Origin: JAKFEW01 sp036675505
GTDB taxonomy: Bacteria > Cyanobacteriota > Sericytochromatia > S15B-MN24 > JAQBPE01
Assembly: GCA_036675505.1 (NCBI GenBank)
Contig: JAKFEW010000109.1
Coordinates: 14,181-78,180, forward strand
Direction: 5' to 3'
Length of the DNA: 64,000 bases
The notes under the pieces were generated by a model. It ran no database searches. It was not told the origin of the DNA and worked only from the letters and a program-made list of their open reading frames with translations. Position numbers and translations under genes: made by a program. Position 1 is the first letter of the stretch, and each line of letters opens with the position of its first letter. Of the stretch, positions 24,923 to 33,980 are shown one piece after another.

Positions 24923-25828
24923 TCAGGCGACGGGGGCGCGAGGCGGCGCGGCAGGGTCGGCCCCGCCGCTGGTCGCCTCAGGGTAGGCCAGGGCCACGCC
25001 CTGGCGGAACTTCGAGAACTGCTCACCGCCCATTGGCAGGCCATGGGCCGCGAGCAAGGCCTCGAGCCACGGCGGCGCTGCGCCCACGAACTTGAGCTCG
25101 GCGATCACCACCTCGAGCCCGAGCGGGCCTGGCGCGAGCGGCGAGCGATCGCCCCCGTCGATGCGCGCCGCGCGGTAGTGCTCGTCGAACGTGATGCGCA
25201 GGCGCCCGTTCTCGCTCACGAAGGCCTCCCGGACGTACGAGACCGTCAAGCGCGCCCGCATGCGGAACTCGCCGAGCACCCGCCGCGCCTTGAGCATGAA
25301 GCGGTGATCGGCCGACAGGTTCAACCGGCCCGTGCCCACCACGCCCGAGCGGGCGGGGTGCAGCAGATCGCCGGCGCGGACGACGGGCATCATCGTGCGC
25401 AACTTGTACTTCTTGCCGCGCTGGCCGATCTTGCACTCGAAGAAGCCATGCGGATCGGTCTGGCTGTTGCCGCCCCAGGTGGTGTACGTGCGCAGGCGGA
25501 ACTTCACGCTCGACTCGGCCATCATCGCCCGCCGGTAGAGCATGAGGTCGTCGCTGTCGAAGTAGACCGAATGCATCAAGGTCTTGCGCCGCCCCGGGAT
25601 GAACTCCTCGAGCCTGAGCCGGCCGGCGACCTCCGCGCGGATCCGCGCCGCGACCTCGGCCGCGAGCACGTACTTCCACTCGACGCGGTTGCCGAAGAGG
25701 TCCTCCTCGTCGTCGCCGACCTCGCTGACGAGCGCGCGCAGGCTCGCGGGGACCGGCGACGCCGCAGGCACCCGGAGCTCCACCATGTCGGGGCCCGTGA
25801 AAGGCCCGGATTGCGCCTCGCCGCTCAT
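24923..25828 (-). CDS. VTC-domain polyphosphate polymerase
   Basis: A 301-residue protein that is essentially one VTC domain, the fold that makes polyphosphate from ATP in yeast VTC4. Landmarks in order: RVEWKYVL, SVYFDSDDLMLYR, KFRLRTYTTWG, FFECKIGQRGKKYKLR, SYVREAF, RITFDEHYRAAR, AELKF. These supply the tunnel lysines, arginines and the C-terminal glutamate. No membrane helices are present, so it should be cytosolic. Its ATG directly follows the ppx stop (TAAATG), indicating tight translational coupling between synthesis and degradation of polyphosphate. Confidence 0.9.
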   Translation of the reverse strand: MSGEAQSGPFTGPDMVELRVPAASPVPASLRALVSEVGDDEEDLFGNRVEWKYVLAAEVAARIRAEVAGRLRLEEFIPGRRKTLMHSVYFDSDDLMLYRRAMMAESSVKFRLRTYTTWGGNSQTDPHGFFECKIGQRGKKYKLRTMMPVVRAGDLLHPARSGVVGTGRLNLSADHRFMLKARRVLGEFRMRARLTVSYVREAFVSENGRLRITFDEHYRAARIDGGDRSPLAPGPLGLEVVIAELKFVGAAPPWLEALLAAHGLPMGGEQFSKFRQGVALAYPEATSGGADPAAPPRAPVA

Positions 25829-27388
25829 TTAGGGTGCAGCCTCCAGCGAAGCGGCCGGCCGCGGCGCGACTTCGAACTCGATGTCGACGCCGAGGTACTT
25901 CGCGTAGACCTCGGCCTTCGCGTGCGCCGCGCGGAGCTCGAGGTCGCAGTCGGCCGCGGCGTGGAGCACGATCTTCACGCGGTTGGCGCGCACCTGGAGC
26001 GTCAGGTCCTCGACCGCGCGCGTGCGGGACTTCGCGAGCGCACGCGCCATGCGGAGGACCGCGATCAGGCGCCGGGCGATCATCCGGTGATCGAACGACA
26101 TCTCCATGTAGTTCTCGTGCTTCTTCTTGGGCAGCCCCTTGCGGTGGTACCTGGCCAGGTTGGCCATCAGCCGGATCTCGTCGTCGTGGAAGCCCAGGAA
26201 CTCGGAGTGGCGGATCAGGTAGAACGAATGCCGGTGGTAGGCCTCGCGGCTCACGATCAGCCCGACTTCGTGGAGCACGGCCGCCCCCTCGAGCACGTCG
26301 CGGTAGGCCGCCGGGACCCCGTGGAGCGCGTCGAGCTGGTCGAAGATCGCGAGCGCCAGCTTCGCCACGTGCTCGCCGTGCGCGAGGTCGCAGCGGAACC
26401 GCTCGGCCATGTCCTGGACGGCGCGGCGCCGGACCTGCTCGTGGCGGTGCGTGGCGCCGTCGAGCACGCCCTCGCGGTACAGCAGGTCGAGGATCACGCC
26501 CTCGCGCAGCGCGCGATCGCAGAGGGTCAGCTCCTCGACGTCGAGCTGGTCCATCACCGTACGCACCAGCCGCGCGCCGGCCACCGCGATGTCGGCGCGG
26601 CGCGGCGACATGCCAGGCACCTCGACGCGCTCCTGGTAGCGCATCCCGCGCAGCGAGCGCTCGATCTCGCGCACGCTCGCGTGGGAGAGCGCGTAGCCCG
26701 CCTTCGCCTCGCCGCCCGTGCGGGCCGCGTCGATGGCGGCGAGGTTCGCGATCGTGCCCGACGTGCCCACGAGCGCGTCGAAGCCGAGCGCCCGCATCGC
26801 CGTGGTGATCGGCAGGAGCGTGTGGTGGACGTGGAGCAGCATGTCCTGGTAACCATCCGGCGAGATCGGATCGACGTCGTGGAACTGGCTGGTCAAATCG
26901 ACGGCGCCGAGGCGCACGCTGCGGTTGAGCAGCAGCTCGTCGGCCGTGCCGACGATCAGCTCGGTGCTGCCGCCGCCGATGTCGACGATCGCGATCTTGC
27001 GACCACCGAACTTGTAGGCGCTGGCGACGCCGAGGTAGATCAGGCGCGCTTCCTCGGCCCCGGAGATGAGGCTGACCGGCACGCCCGCTTCGAGCTCGGC
27101 GCGTTCGAGGAAGGTCTCGCCGTTGCGGGCCTCGCGGATGGCGCTCGTGGCCACGGCGATGATGCGCTCGGCGCCATGGGCCTCGGCCTGCTTGCGGAAC
27201 CGCGCGAGCACTTCCAGCGCGCGCTCCATCGCGAGCGTCGAGATCTTCCCGCCCGTGTCGCCCTCGGCCAGCCGCAAGACCTCCTTGTCGCGCGCGATGA
27301 CCTCCCAGGCAGGCTGACCCTCGTCGACGCGGACCACCATCAGGTGGAAGGAGTTCGAGCCGCAATCGATGGCGGCGAAGACCCGCAT
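25829..27388 (-). CDS. ppx: exopolyphosphatase (Ppx/GppA family) with HD-like C-domain
   Basis: A 519-residue protein. Residues 1-310 carry the ASKHA signature motifs: AAIDCGSNSFHLMVV, ATSAIREARNG, SGAEEARLIYLG, DIGGGSTELIVG, GTSGTIANLAAID. The C-terminal 200 residues are the HD-like domain (LHEVGLIVSREAYHRHSFYLIRHS) found in long Ppx/GppA enzymes. It releases phosphate from polyphosphate ends or acts on pppGpp. The neighbouring VTC polymerase supports polyphosphate. It lies 71 bp downstream of the metal ATPase on the same strand. Confidence 0.93.
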   Translation of the reverse strand: MRVFAAIDCGSNSFHLMVVRVDEGQPAWEVIARDKEVLRLAEGDTGGKISTLAMERALEVLARFRKQAEAHGAERIIAVATSAIREARNGETFLERAELEAGVPVSLISGAEEARLIYLGVASAYKFGGRKIAIVDIGGGSTELIVGTADELLLNRSVRLGAVDLTSQFHDVDPISPDGYQDMLLHVHHTLLPITTAMRALGFDALVGTSGTIANLAAIDAARTGGEAKAGYALSHASVREIERSLRGMRYQERVEVPGMSPRRADIAVAGARLVRTVMDQLDVEELTLCDRALREGVILDLLYREGVLDGATHRHEQVRRRAVQDMAERFRCDLAHGEHVAKLALAIFDQLDALHGVPAAYRDVLEGAAVLHEVGLIVSREAYHRHSFYLIRHSEFLGFHDDEIRLMANLARYHRKGLPKKKHENYMEMSFDHRMIARRLIAVLRMARALAKSRTRAVEDLTLQVRANRVKIVLHAAADCDLELRAAHAKAEVYAKYLGVDIEFEVAPRPAASLEAAP

Positions 27389-27459
27389 GGTGTGCTCCTG
27401 GGTACGGCCTTCAGGCCTGGATCGTTTACCCGCCTCCTATTCCCGCCGCGGCGTAGCGC

Positions 27460-29667
27460 CTAACCGACCGTTTCGTGGTCGTGCCCGTGCGCATGCGCGT
27501 GGTTGTGCGCGTGCGCGGGCTTCGCCGCCGCCGGCACCCGCGCGACCATCGTCCCCTCGTGCACGGCCAGCAGCCGCAATGCGTTCAGCGTCACCAGGAA
27601 CGTCGCGCCCATGTCGCTCAACACGGCCAGCCAGAGGGTCAGCCAGCCGGGCAGCACGGCGATCAGGGCGAGCACCTTCACGCCCAGCGCGAACGCGATG
27701 TTCTGGTTGATGATCGACATCGTCTTGCGGCCGAGGCGGATCAAGAAGGGCAGCTTCGACAGATCGTCGCCCATCAGGGCGATGTCCGCCGTCTCGAGCG
27801 CCACCCCCGAGCCGGCCGCGCCCATCGAGATGCCGTAGGTGGCCTCGGCGAGCGCGGGGGCGTCGTTCACGCCGTCGCCCACCATCACGAGGTTGCCGTG
27901 CTTGGCCTTGAGCTCCTTGATGATGTTCAGCTTGTCGTCCGGCATGAGGCTCGCGCGGACGTCGTCGATGCCGCACTCCTCGGCGATCGCCTTCGCCGCC
28001 GCCGGGTGGTCGCCCGTCAGCATCGCGATGTGCTTCACGCCCATCGCGTGCAGTTCCTTCACCGCGGCGACCGACTCCGGCCGGATCGCGTCGGCGAGCG
28101 AGATGATGCCCTTCGCCACGCCGTTCTCGAGCACGGCCACGACCGTGCGACCCTCGTGCCGCTCGAGGTCGATCGCCGCCTGCAACGCCGAGATGTCCGT
28201 GCCCCGCGAGGCGGCCCATTCCGGCGTGCCGACGGCGCAGTCGAGGCCGTTGACCACGGCCTCGGCGCCCTTGCCCATCACCGCGAAGAAATCGCCGGAG
28301 TCCGGCCAGGTCAGGCCGGCGGCCTTCGCGTGCGCCACGATCGCCTCGGCGAGCGGGTGCTCCGAGCTCTCGTCGACGCTGGCCGCGAGCGCCAGCACCG
28401 CGTTCGGCGCGACGCCGGGCGCGCCATGCACGGCCTTGACCACGGGCACGCCCCGCGTGAGCGTGCCGGTCTTGTCGAGCGCCACGGCCTGCGTCTTGGC
28501 GGCCAGCTCCAGGTACATGCCGCCCTTCACGAGCACGCCATGCCGGGCGGCGGCGCCGATGGCGGCAACCAGCGCGACCGGCGTCGAGACGACCAGCGCG
28601 CAGGGGCAGGCCATCACGATCAGCGAGAGCGCGCGGTAGACCCAGTCGTGCCAGGGCAGGCCGAGCAGCAGCGGCGGGATCGTGGCGAGGGCCACCGCCG
28701 CGACGAGCACGGCGGGCGTGTACCAGCGCGCGAATCGGTCGATGAAGTCCTGCACCGGCGCGCGGGCGGCCTGGGCTTCCTCGACCATGTGGATCACGCG
28801 CGCGATGGTGTTGTCCCTGGCGGCGCACGTCGCCTCGATCTCGAGGGCGCCCGCGCCGTTGATGGTGCCCGCGAGCACGTCGTCGCCGAGCCGCTTGAAG
28901 ACCGGCATCGACTCGCCGGTGAGGGAGGCCTGGTTCACCTCGGACTCGCCTTCGAGGATCTTGCCGTCGGCGGGCAGGCGCTCGCCGGGGCGCACCAGGA
29001 GGCGATCGCCCTGCTTCACGTCGTCCGCCGAAATCTGGACCGGGCCCGCGGGCGTCACGCGCGTGGCGGTCGCGGGCGCGATCGCGGCGAGCGACTGGAT
29101 CGCCGCGCGGGTCTGCGCGGCCGCGCGGGCTTCCAGCCAGTTGCTGATCGAGAAGAGCATCGCCACGGTGCCTGCCTCGGCGAAGGCGCCGATGGCCACC
29201 GCGCCGGCCACGCCCACCAGCATCAGCGCGTTCATGTCGAAGCGGCCGTGCAACACGCCGCGCGCACCCAGCATGAAGGTGCGGAAGCCGCCGGCGAAGG
29301 CCGCCGCCACGTAGGCGAAGATCGACGCCAGGTGGGCCTCGCCCCAGAAGTGGGCGATCGCCCAGCCGACGCCCACCAGGAGCGCCGAGGAGATCGCGGG
29401 CACGGGGCCCGCGCGCCGCTCGACATGGTCGGACAGCTTGACCTGGTCCGGCGCGAGGGCCTGGGTGTCGTAGCCCATGTCCGCCACCGTCTTGCGGATC
29501 TCCTCCGCGGCGTTCGGATCGTCGGCATGCTCGACGACCATGCGCGAGGTCGCGGGGTCGACCCGCGCGCTCATGACGCAGGCCATGTCGGCGAGCTTGC
29601 GCTCGACGTCGCCGGCCTCGACATGGCAGCACAGGCCGCTGATCCGGTAGCGCGTGGTGGTGGACAT
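27460..29667 (-). CDS. zntA: ZntA-type heavy-metal P1B ATPase
   Basis: A 735-residue pump. It has an N-terminal heavy-metal domain with GLCCHVE in place of the usual CxxC, the transmembrane CPC motif (MACPCALV, Cys354/Cys356), and the phosphorylation motif DKTGTLT (Asp398). Later come HPLAEAI, MLTGD and GDGVNDAPALAEA. The last helix region LSDMGATFLVTLNALRLL matches the Zn/Cd/Pb class (P1B-2), and the C-terminus is His-rich (HAHNHAHAHGHDHE). It exports the metal from the cytosol to the periplasm, where CzcCBA could continue. The start at 29667 follows GAGAAGC; the upstream extension is repeat DNA. Confidence 0.94.
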   Translation of the reverse strand: MSTTTRYRISGLCCHVEAGDVERKLADMACVMSARVDPATSRMVVEHADDPNAAEEIRKTVADMGYDTQALAPDQVKLSDHVERRAGPVPAISSALLVGVGWAIAHFWGEAHLASIFAYVAAAFAGGFRTFMLGARGVLHGRFDMNALMLVGVAGAVAIGAFAEAGTVAMLFSISNWLEARAAAQTRAAIQSLAAIAPATATRVTPAGPVQISADDVKQGDRLLVRPGERLPADGKILEGESEVNQASLTGESMPVFKRLGDDVLAGTINGAGALEIEATCAARDNTIARVIHMVEEAQAARAPVQDFIDRFARWYTPAVLVAAVALATIPPLLLGLPWHDWVYRALSLIVMACPCALVVSTPVALVAAIGAAARHGVLVKGGMYLELAAKTQAVALDKTGTLTRGVPVVKAVHGAPGVAPNAVLALAASVDESSEHPLAEAIVAHAKAAGLTWPDSGDFFAVMGKGAEAVVNGLDCAVGTPEWAASRGTDISALQAAIDLERHEGRTVVAVLENGVAKGIISLADAIRPESVAAVKELHAMGVKHIAMLTGDHPAAAKAIAEECGIDDVRASLMPDDKLNIIKELKAKHGNLVMVGDGVNDAPALAEATYGISMGAAGSGVALETADIALMGDDLSKLPFLIRLGRKTMSIINQNIAFALGVKVLALIAVLPGWLTLWLAVLSDMGATFLVTLNALRLLAVHEGTMVARVPAAAKPAHAHNHAHAHGHDHETVG

Positions 29668-29705
29668 TGCTTCTCGACCCTCCGGGGGTGTTGTACCCGG
29701 TGACT

Positions 29706-29826
29706 GTTTTGAGATTTGAGTTTTGAGATTTGAGTTCGTGAAGCGCAGGGAGCGGCGCAACGAAGGAGGGCTGCCCAGCACCGGGGCAGCCCTCCAACTC
29801 AAATCTCAAAACTCAAATCTCAAAAC
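29706..29826. repeat. 31-bp perfect inverted repeat built from heptamers, around a hairpin
   Basis: The arms 29706-29736 and 29796-29826 are perfect reverse complements. Each arm is four heptamers of the form (A/T)TTTGAG plus a partial unit. They enclose 59 bp with a strong inner hairpin. AT-rich heptamers stand out in this GC-rich DNA and recall the heptanucleotide STRR sequences known in cyanobacteria. Confidence 0.85.
29765..29795 (-). terminator. GC-rich hairpin between two minus-strand genes
   Basis: A 12-bp perfect stem (GGAGGGCTGCCC and its complement) with a 7-nt loop lies 30 bp after the oxidoreductase stop and 98 bp before the zntA start. The outer heptamer repeat extends it. It probably ends the oxidoreductase transcript; there is no clean U-run. 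Confidence 0.55.
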
Positions 29827-31421
29827 TAACCCTTCAGCGCGACCCGCGCCGCGTTCGCGCCGGCGGCCCCCATCACGCCGCCGCCCGGGTGGGCCGCGGC
29901 GCCGCACAGGAAGAGCCCCTCGACCGGCGTGCGGTAGCCCGCCCAGCCGGCCACCGGGCGCATCACGAAGAGCTGATCGACGGTCATCTCGCCCTGGGAG
30001 ATGCTGCCGCCGGTCAGCCCGAACTGCTGCTCGAGGTCGAGCGGCGAGAGCGCGTGGATGCCGACGATCTTCTCGCGGATGTCGGGCGCCCACTCCTCGA
30101 CGACCTTGATGACCGACTCGGTGAACTCGTCCTTCGTGGCATGGTCCCACTTCCGGCCGCTGGCGAGCTCGTAGGGCGCGTATTGGCAGAACATCGACAT
30201 GAAATGCTGGCCCGGCGGCGTGATCGTGTCGTCGAGGAGGCTCGGGATCGTCGCGTCGACCACCGGCCGTGGCGAGAGGTGGCCGAACTTCGCGGCGTCG
30301 AAGGCCCGCTCCATCTCGTCGATGCTCTGCAAGAAGTGGATGGTGCCCGACAGCCACGCCTTCGGATCGGCGCCGGCGGGCACGTGCTTGAACGTGGGCA
30401 GGCCGCTGAGCGCGAGGTTCAGCTTGAACGAGGCGCTGCGGTAGCGGATCGCGGCGACGGCGTCGGCGAACGCCTCGGGCAGGTGCTCGCGGCCGACCAT
30501 CTGGAGGAAGGTGCGGTTGGCATCCGCGTTCGAGAGGACCTGCCGCGCGTGGATCACCTCGCCGCTTTCGAGTTCGACGCCCTTCACGCGGCCCTGCTCG
30601 ACGATGATTCGCCTCACGCCCGCGTCGGTGCGGATCTCCGCACCGAAGGCCGTGGCGGACTTCGCGAGCGCCTGGGTCAGGCCGCCCATACCGCCCTTCA
30701 CGTAGCCCCACACGCCGCGGCGGCCGTCGACGCCGCCCATCACATGGTGCAGCAGGACGTAGGCCGTGCCGGGGGTCTTGGGGCCGGCGAACACGCCGAT
30801 GATGCCGTCCATGCCCAGCACCGCCTTGAGCTCGGGGCTCTCGAACCAGCGGTCGAGGAAGTCCGAGACACTCATGACCATAAGCGCGATCAGGTCCGCG
30901 CGGTCGCGGGCCGAGAGCTTCCAGGCGTTGAGGGCGAGCGGCAGCGACGGCAGGTACTGCAAGGGATTCGTCGCCGTGATGTCCGGTGGCACGCTCGAGA
31001 GCATCGGCTCGACGAACCGGGACGCGAGGCGCTCCAGCATCTCGTTGTAAGGGCCCCAGGCGGCGGCGTCCTTCTTCGAGAACTTCGCGATCTCCTCGAC
31101 GGTCTTCCGGTCGTCGGCGTGGAAACGCAGCGTGCGCCCATCCGGCCACGACGCGAACGACGAGGGGTCGCGCGGGATCACCTGGTAGCCATACTCCGCG
31201 AGGCGGAGGTCCTGGATGATGTGGGGCAGGAACAGGCTGACCACGTAGGACGTGATCGACATCTTGAAGCCCGGAAAGATCTCCTCGGTCACGCAGGCCC
31301 CGCCCACGACGTGACGCTTCTCCAGCACCAGCACCTTGCGGCCCGCCTTGGCGAGGTAGCCCGCCGCGACGAGGCCGTTGTGGCCGCCGCCCACCACGAT
31401 GCAATCCACGGTCTGGGTCAT
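29826..31421 (-). CDS. phytoene-desaturase-like FAD/NAD(P) oxidoreductase
   Basis: A 531-residue flavoprotein of the phytoene-dehydrogenase/PYROXD2 group. The N-terminal dinucleotide fold reads VDCIVVGGGHNGLVAAGYLA, followed by VLVLEK. The C-terminal FAD motif is EGLFLCGAAAHPGGGVMGAAGANAA. No other carotenoid gene is nearby, so a pigment role is not supported. The start at 31421 has AGGA upstream, and 93 bp separate it from the divergent dehydrogenase gene, so the two may share a control region and relate to the same oxidative pathway. Confidence 0.9.
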   Translation of the reverse strand: MTQTVDCIVVGGGHNGLVAAGYLAKAGRKVLVLEKRHVVGGACVTEEIFPGFKMSITSYVVSLFLPHIIQDLRLAEYGYQVIPRDPSSFASWPDGRTLRFHADDRKTVEEIAKFSKKDAAAWGPYNEMLERLASRFVEPMLSSVPPDITATNPLQYLPSLPLALNAWKLSARDRADLIALMVMSVSDFLDRWFESPELKAVLGMDGIIGVFAGPKTPGTAYVLLHHVMGGVDGRRGVWGYVKGGMGGLTQALAKSATAFGAEIRTDAGVRRIIVEQGRVKGVELESGEVIHARQVLSNADANRTFLQMVGREHLPEAFADAVAAIRYRSASFKLNLALSGLPTFKHVPAGADPKAWLSGTIHFLQSIDEMERAFDAAKFGHLSPRPVVDATIPSLLDDTITPPGQHFMSMFCQYAPYELASGRKWDHATKDEFTESVIKVVEEWAPDIREKIVGIHALSPLDLEQQFGLTGGSISQGEMTVDQLFVMRPVAGWAGYRTPVEGLFLCGAAAHPGGGVMGAAGANAARVALKG

Positions 31422-31514
31422 GTCGGAGGTTCCTACGGGATTCTCCCGGGTTGTCGGACGAGGTTCCACAGGGTAGCATACGAGCGCCACGTCCGCCCCG
31501 AGGAGCTTTTGACC

Positions 31515-33974
31515 GTGATCGACCCCTCCCTTCCCACCCGTGCCCGCGTCGTAATCGTGGGCGGCGGCGTCATCGGCACCTCCGTCGCGTACCACCTGGC
31601 GCACATGGGCTGGACCGACGTCGTCCTCCTCGAGCGCGCCAAGATCACCTCCGGGACGACCTGGCACTCCGCCGGCCTCATGGTCACGTTCGGATCGACC
31701 TCCGAGACCTCGACCGAGCTACGGAAGTACACGCGCGACCTCTACGGGCGCCTCGAAGCGGAGACGGGCCAGTACACGGGCCTCGTGCAGAACGGCTTCA
31801 TCGAGGTCGCGTCGGACCCCGACCGGCTCGAGGAGTACCGGCGCGTTGCCGCCTTCAACCGCTACTGCGGCGTCGACGTCCAGGAGATCTCGCCCGCGGA
31901 GATCCAGGCGCTGTTCCCGCCGGCGAACATCGAGGGCATGCTCGCGGGCTTCTACGTCAAGGACGACGGCGTCGTGAACCCCGTGGACGTCACAATGGCC
32001 CTGGCGAAGGGCGCGAAGATGAAGGGTGCGCGGATCTTCGAGGACGTGCCGGTCACCGGCGTCCTGCAGCACAAGGGGCGTGTCACGGGCGTCCGCACGG
32101 CCTTCGGCGACATCGAGTGCGACCACGTGGTCAACTGCGCGGGCATGTGGGCCCGGCAGCTCGGCGCGCTCGCGGGGGTGAACGTCCCGAACCAGGCCGC
32201 CGAGCACTACTACCTGATCACGGAGCCCATCCCGACGCTGCCCAAGAACATGCCCGTGCTCGAGGATCCCGGCCACTACGGCTACTACCGCAACGAGGTC
32301 GACAGCCTGATGGTGGGGCTCTTCGAGCCCGTCTGCGCGCCCTGGCGCATCGAAGGCATCCCGCAGGACTTCACGTTCGGCGAGATCCCGCCCGACTGGA
32401 GCCGCATGGAACCCTACATCGAGCGCGCGCTCGAGCGGGTCCCGATGGCGATGGACGTCGGCATCAAGCTGCTCTTCTGCGGCCCCGAGAGCTTCACGCC
32501 GGACCTGCGGCCCCTGATGGGCGAGGCGCCGGAGCTGCGGGGCTACTGGGTGGCCGCCGGCCTGAACTCGATCGGCATCCTCACGGGCGGCGGCATCGGC
32601 CGGATGATGGCGCACTGGATCGTCAACGGCGTGGCCGACATGGACGTGACGGGCATGAACATCGACCGGCTGCACCCCTACCAGGCCAACCCCCAGTACC
32701 GGCGCGAGCGGACGGTCGAGTCGCTGGGCATGGTCTACCGCTGCCACTACCCGTACATGTCGCTGGTGACCGCCCGTGGCGCCAAGAAGTCGCCCTTCCA
32801 CGACCGCCTGGCGGCCGCCGGCGCGTACTTCAAGGACGTGAGCGGCTGGGAAGGCGCCGACTGGTATGCCCCCGCCGGCGAGACGCCTGCGGCCGGGAAG
32901 ATGACCTGGGGCCGGCCCGACTGGTTCCATCACTGGGAGGCGGAGCACCGGGCCTGCCGCGAAGGCGTGATCGCGATGGACATGTCGTTTATGTCGAAGT
33001 TCCTCGTCCAGGGCCGCGACGCCGGTCGCGTGCTGGACTGGCTGTCCGTCAACAGCGTCGACGGCCCGTGCGGGATGATCACCTACACCCAGTGGCTCAA
33101 CGAGGCCGGCAAGATCGAGGCGGACCTCACGGTCACGAAGATCGACGAGGAGCGCTTCCTGGTCGTCGTCACCGACACGATGCACCGCCACGCGGAGACC
33201 TGGATGCGGCGCCACATCCCGGAGGACGCGCACTGCTTCGTGACCGACGTGACCTCCGCCTACGGCCAGCTCAACATCCAGGGGCCCCGCTCGCGCGCGC
33301 TCCTCCAGGCGTTGACGTCGGACAACATGTCGGACGAGGCCTTCCCCTTCCGCACGGCGCGCGAGATCGAGATCGGCTACGCGCGCGTGCTGTGCGTCCG
33401 GATCACCTACCTGGGCGAGCTGGGCTACGAGCTCTACATCCCGGCAGAGCAGGCGACGCACGTCTACGACCGGGTGGTCGAGGCGGGCAAGGCCTTCGGG
33501 CTCCACCACGCCGGCCTGAAGGCCCTGGCCAGCTTGCGGATGGAGAAGGGCTACCGGGACTACGGGCACGACATCGACAACACCGACAACGTCTTCGAGA
33601 CGGGGCTCGGCTTCTGCGTCGACTTCAAGAAGGAGCGGGGCTTCCTGGGCCGTGACGAGGCTTTGAAGCAGAAGCAGGCGGCTCCTTACACCCGCCGCCT
33701 GGTCCAGGTCCTCGTGAAGGATCCGGAGCCCATGTTGTTCCACGCGGAGGTCCTGCGGCGGAACGGCAAGCCCGTCGGCTACGTGCGCGCCGGCTCGTAC
33801 GGCCACACGCTGGGCGGCGCGGTCGGCCTCGTCATGCTCGAGGCGGGCGAGCCTATCGATGCGGCGTACCTGGCCGGGGGCAACTGGGAGATCGAGATCG
33901 CGGGCCGGTTGTACCCCGCCGAGGTCTCGCTCAAGCCGCTCTACGACCCGGACATGAAGCGTATCAAGGCCTGA
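31515..33974 (+). CDS. dimethylglycine/sarcosine dehydrogenase-like FAD enzyme with GcvT domains
   Basis: An 819-residue protein. Residues 1-380 are a DAO-type FAD domain (ARVVIVGGGVIGTSVAYHLA; the TSGTTWHSAGL segment is typical of covalently flavinylated DMGDH/SARDH enzymes). A linker domain follows, and then aminomethyltransferase (GcvT) N- and C-domains to the end (WLNEAGKIEADLTVTKI, LGELGYELYIP, RMEKGYRDYGHDI). It would oxidise an N-methylated glycine and pass the one-carbon unit to tetrahydrofolate. GTG 31515 is preferred, with GAGGAG 9 bases upstream. Confidence 0.9.
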   Translation: MIDPSLPTRARVVIVGGGVIGTSVAYHLAHMGWTDVVLLERAKITSGTTWHSAGLMVTFGSTSETSTELRKYTRDLYGRLEAETGQYTGLVQNGFIEVASDPDRLEEYRRVAAFNRYCGVDVQEISPAEIQALFPPANIEGMLAGFYVKDDGVVNPVDVTMALAKGAKMKGARIFEDVPVTGVLQHKGRVTGVRTAFGDIECDHVVNCAGMWARQLGALAGVNVPNQAAEHYYLITEPIPTLPKNMPVLEDPGHYGYYRNEVDSLMVGLFEPVCAPWRIEGIPQDFTFGEIPPDWSRMEPYIERALERVPMAMDVGIKLLFCGPESFTPDLRPLMGEAPELRGYWVAAGLNSIGILTGGGIGRMMAHWIVNGVADMDVTGMNIDRLHPYQANPQYRRERTVESLGMVYRCHYPYMSLVTARGAKKSPFHDRLAAAGAYFKDVSGWEGADWYAPAGETPAAGKMTWGRPDWFHHWEAEHRACREGVIAMDMSFMSKFLVQGRDAGRVLDWLSVNSVDGPCGMITYTQWLNEAGKIEADLTVTKIDEERFLVVVTDTMHRHAETWMRRHIPEDAHCFVTDVTSAYGQLNIQGPRSRALLQALTSDNMSDEAFPFRTAREIEIGYARVLCVRITYLGELGYELYIPAEQATHVYDRVVEAGKAFGLHHAGLKALASLRMEKGYRDYGHDIDNTDNVFETGLGFCVDFKKERGFLGRDEALKQKQAAPYTRRLVQVLVKDPEPMLFHAEVLRRNGKPVGYVRAGSYGHTLGGAVGLVMLEAGEPIDAAYLAGGNWEIEIAGRLYPAEVSLKPLYDPDMKRIKA

Positions 33975-33980
33975 CCGCCC

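Noticed and set aside
24904..25044. N-terminal extension of the CYTH-like protein
   Set aside because: Starting at 25044 would overlap the VTC gene by 122 bp and put the signal peptide inside; the internal ATG has a strong ribosome-binding site.
29826..31421. Call as a carotenoid phytoene desaturase
   Set aside because: The FAD fold fits, but no crtB, crtE or other pigment gene is near and the closest architecture is the general PYROXD2-like group.
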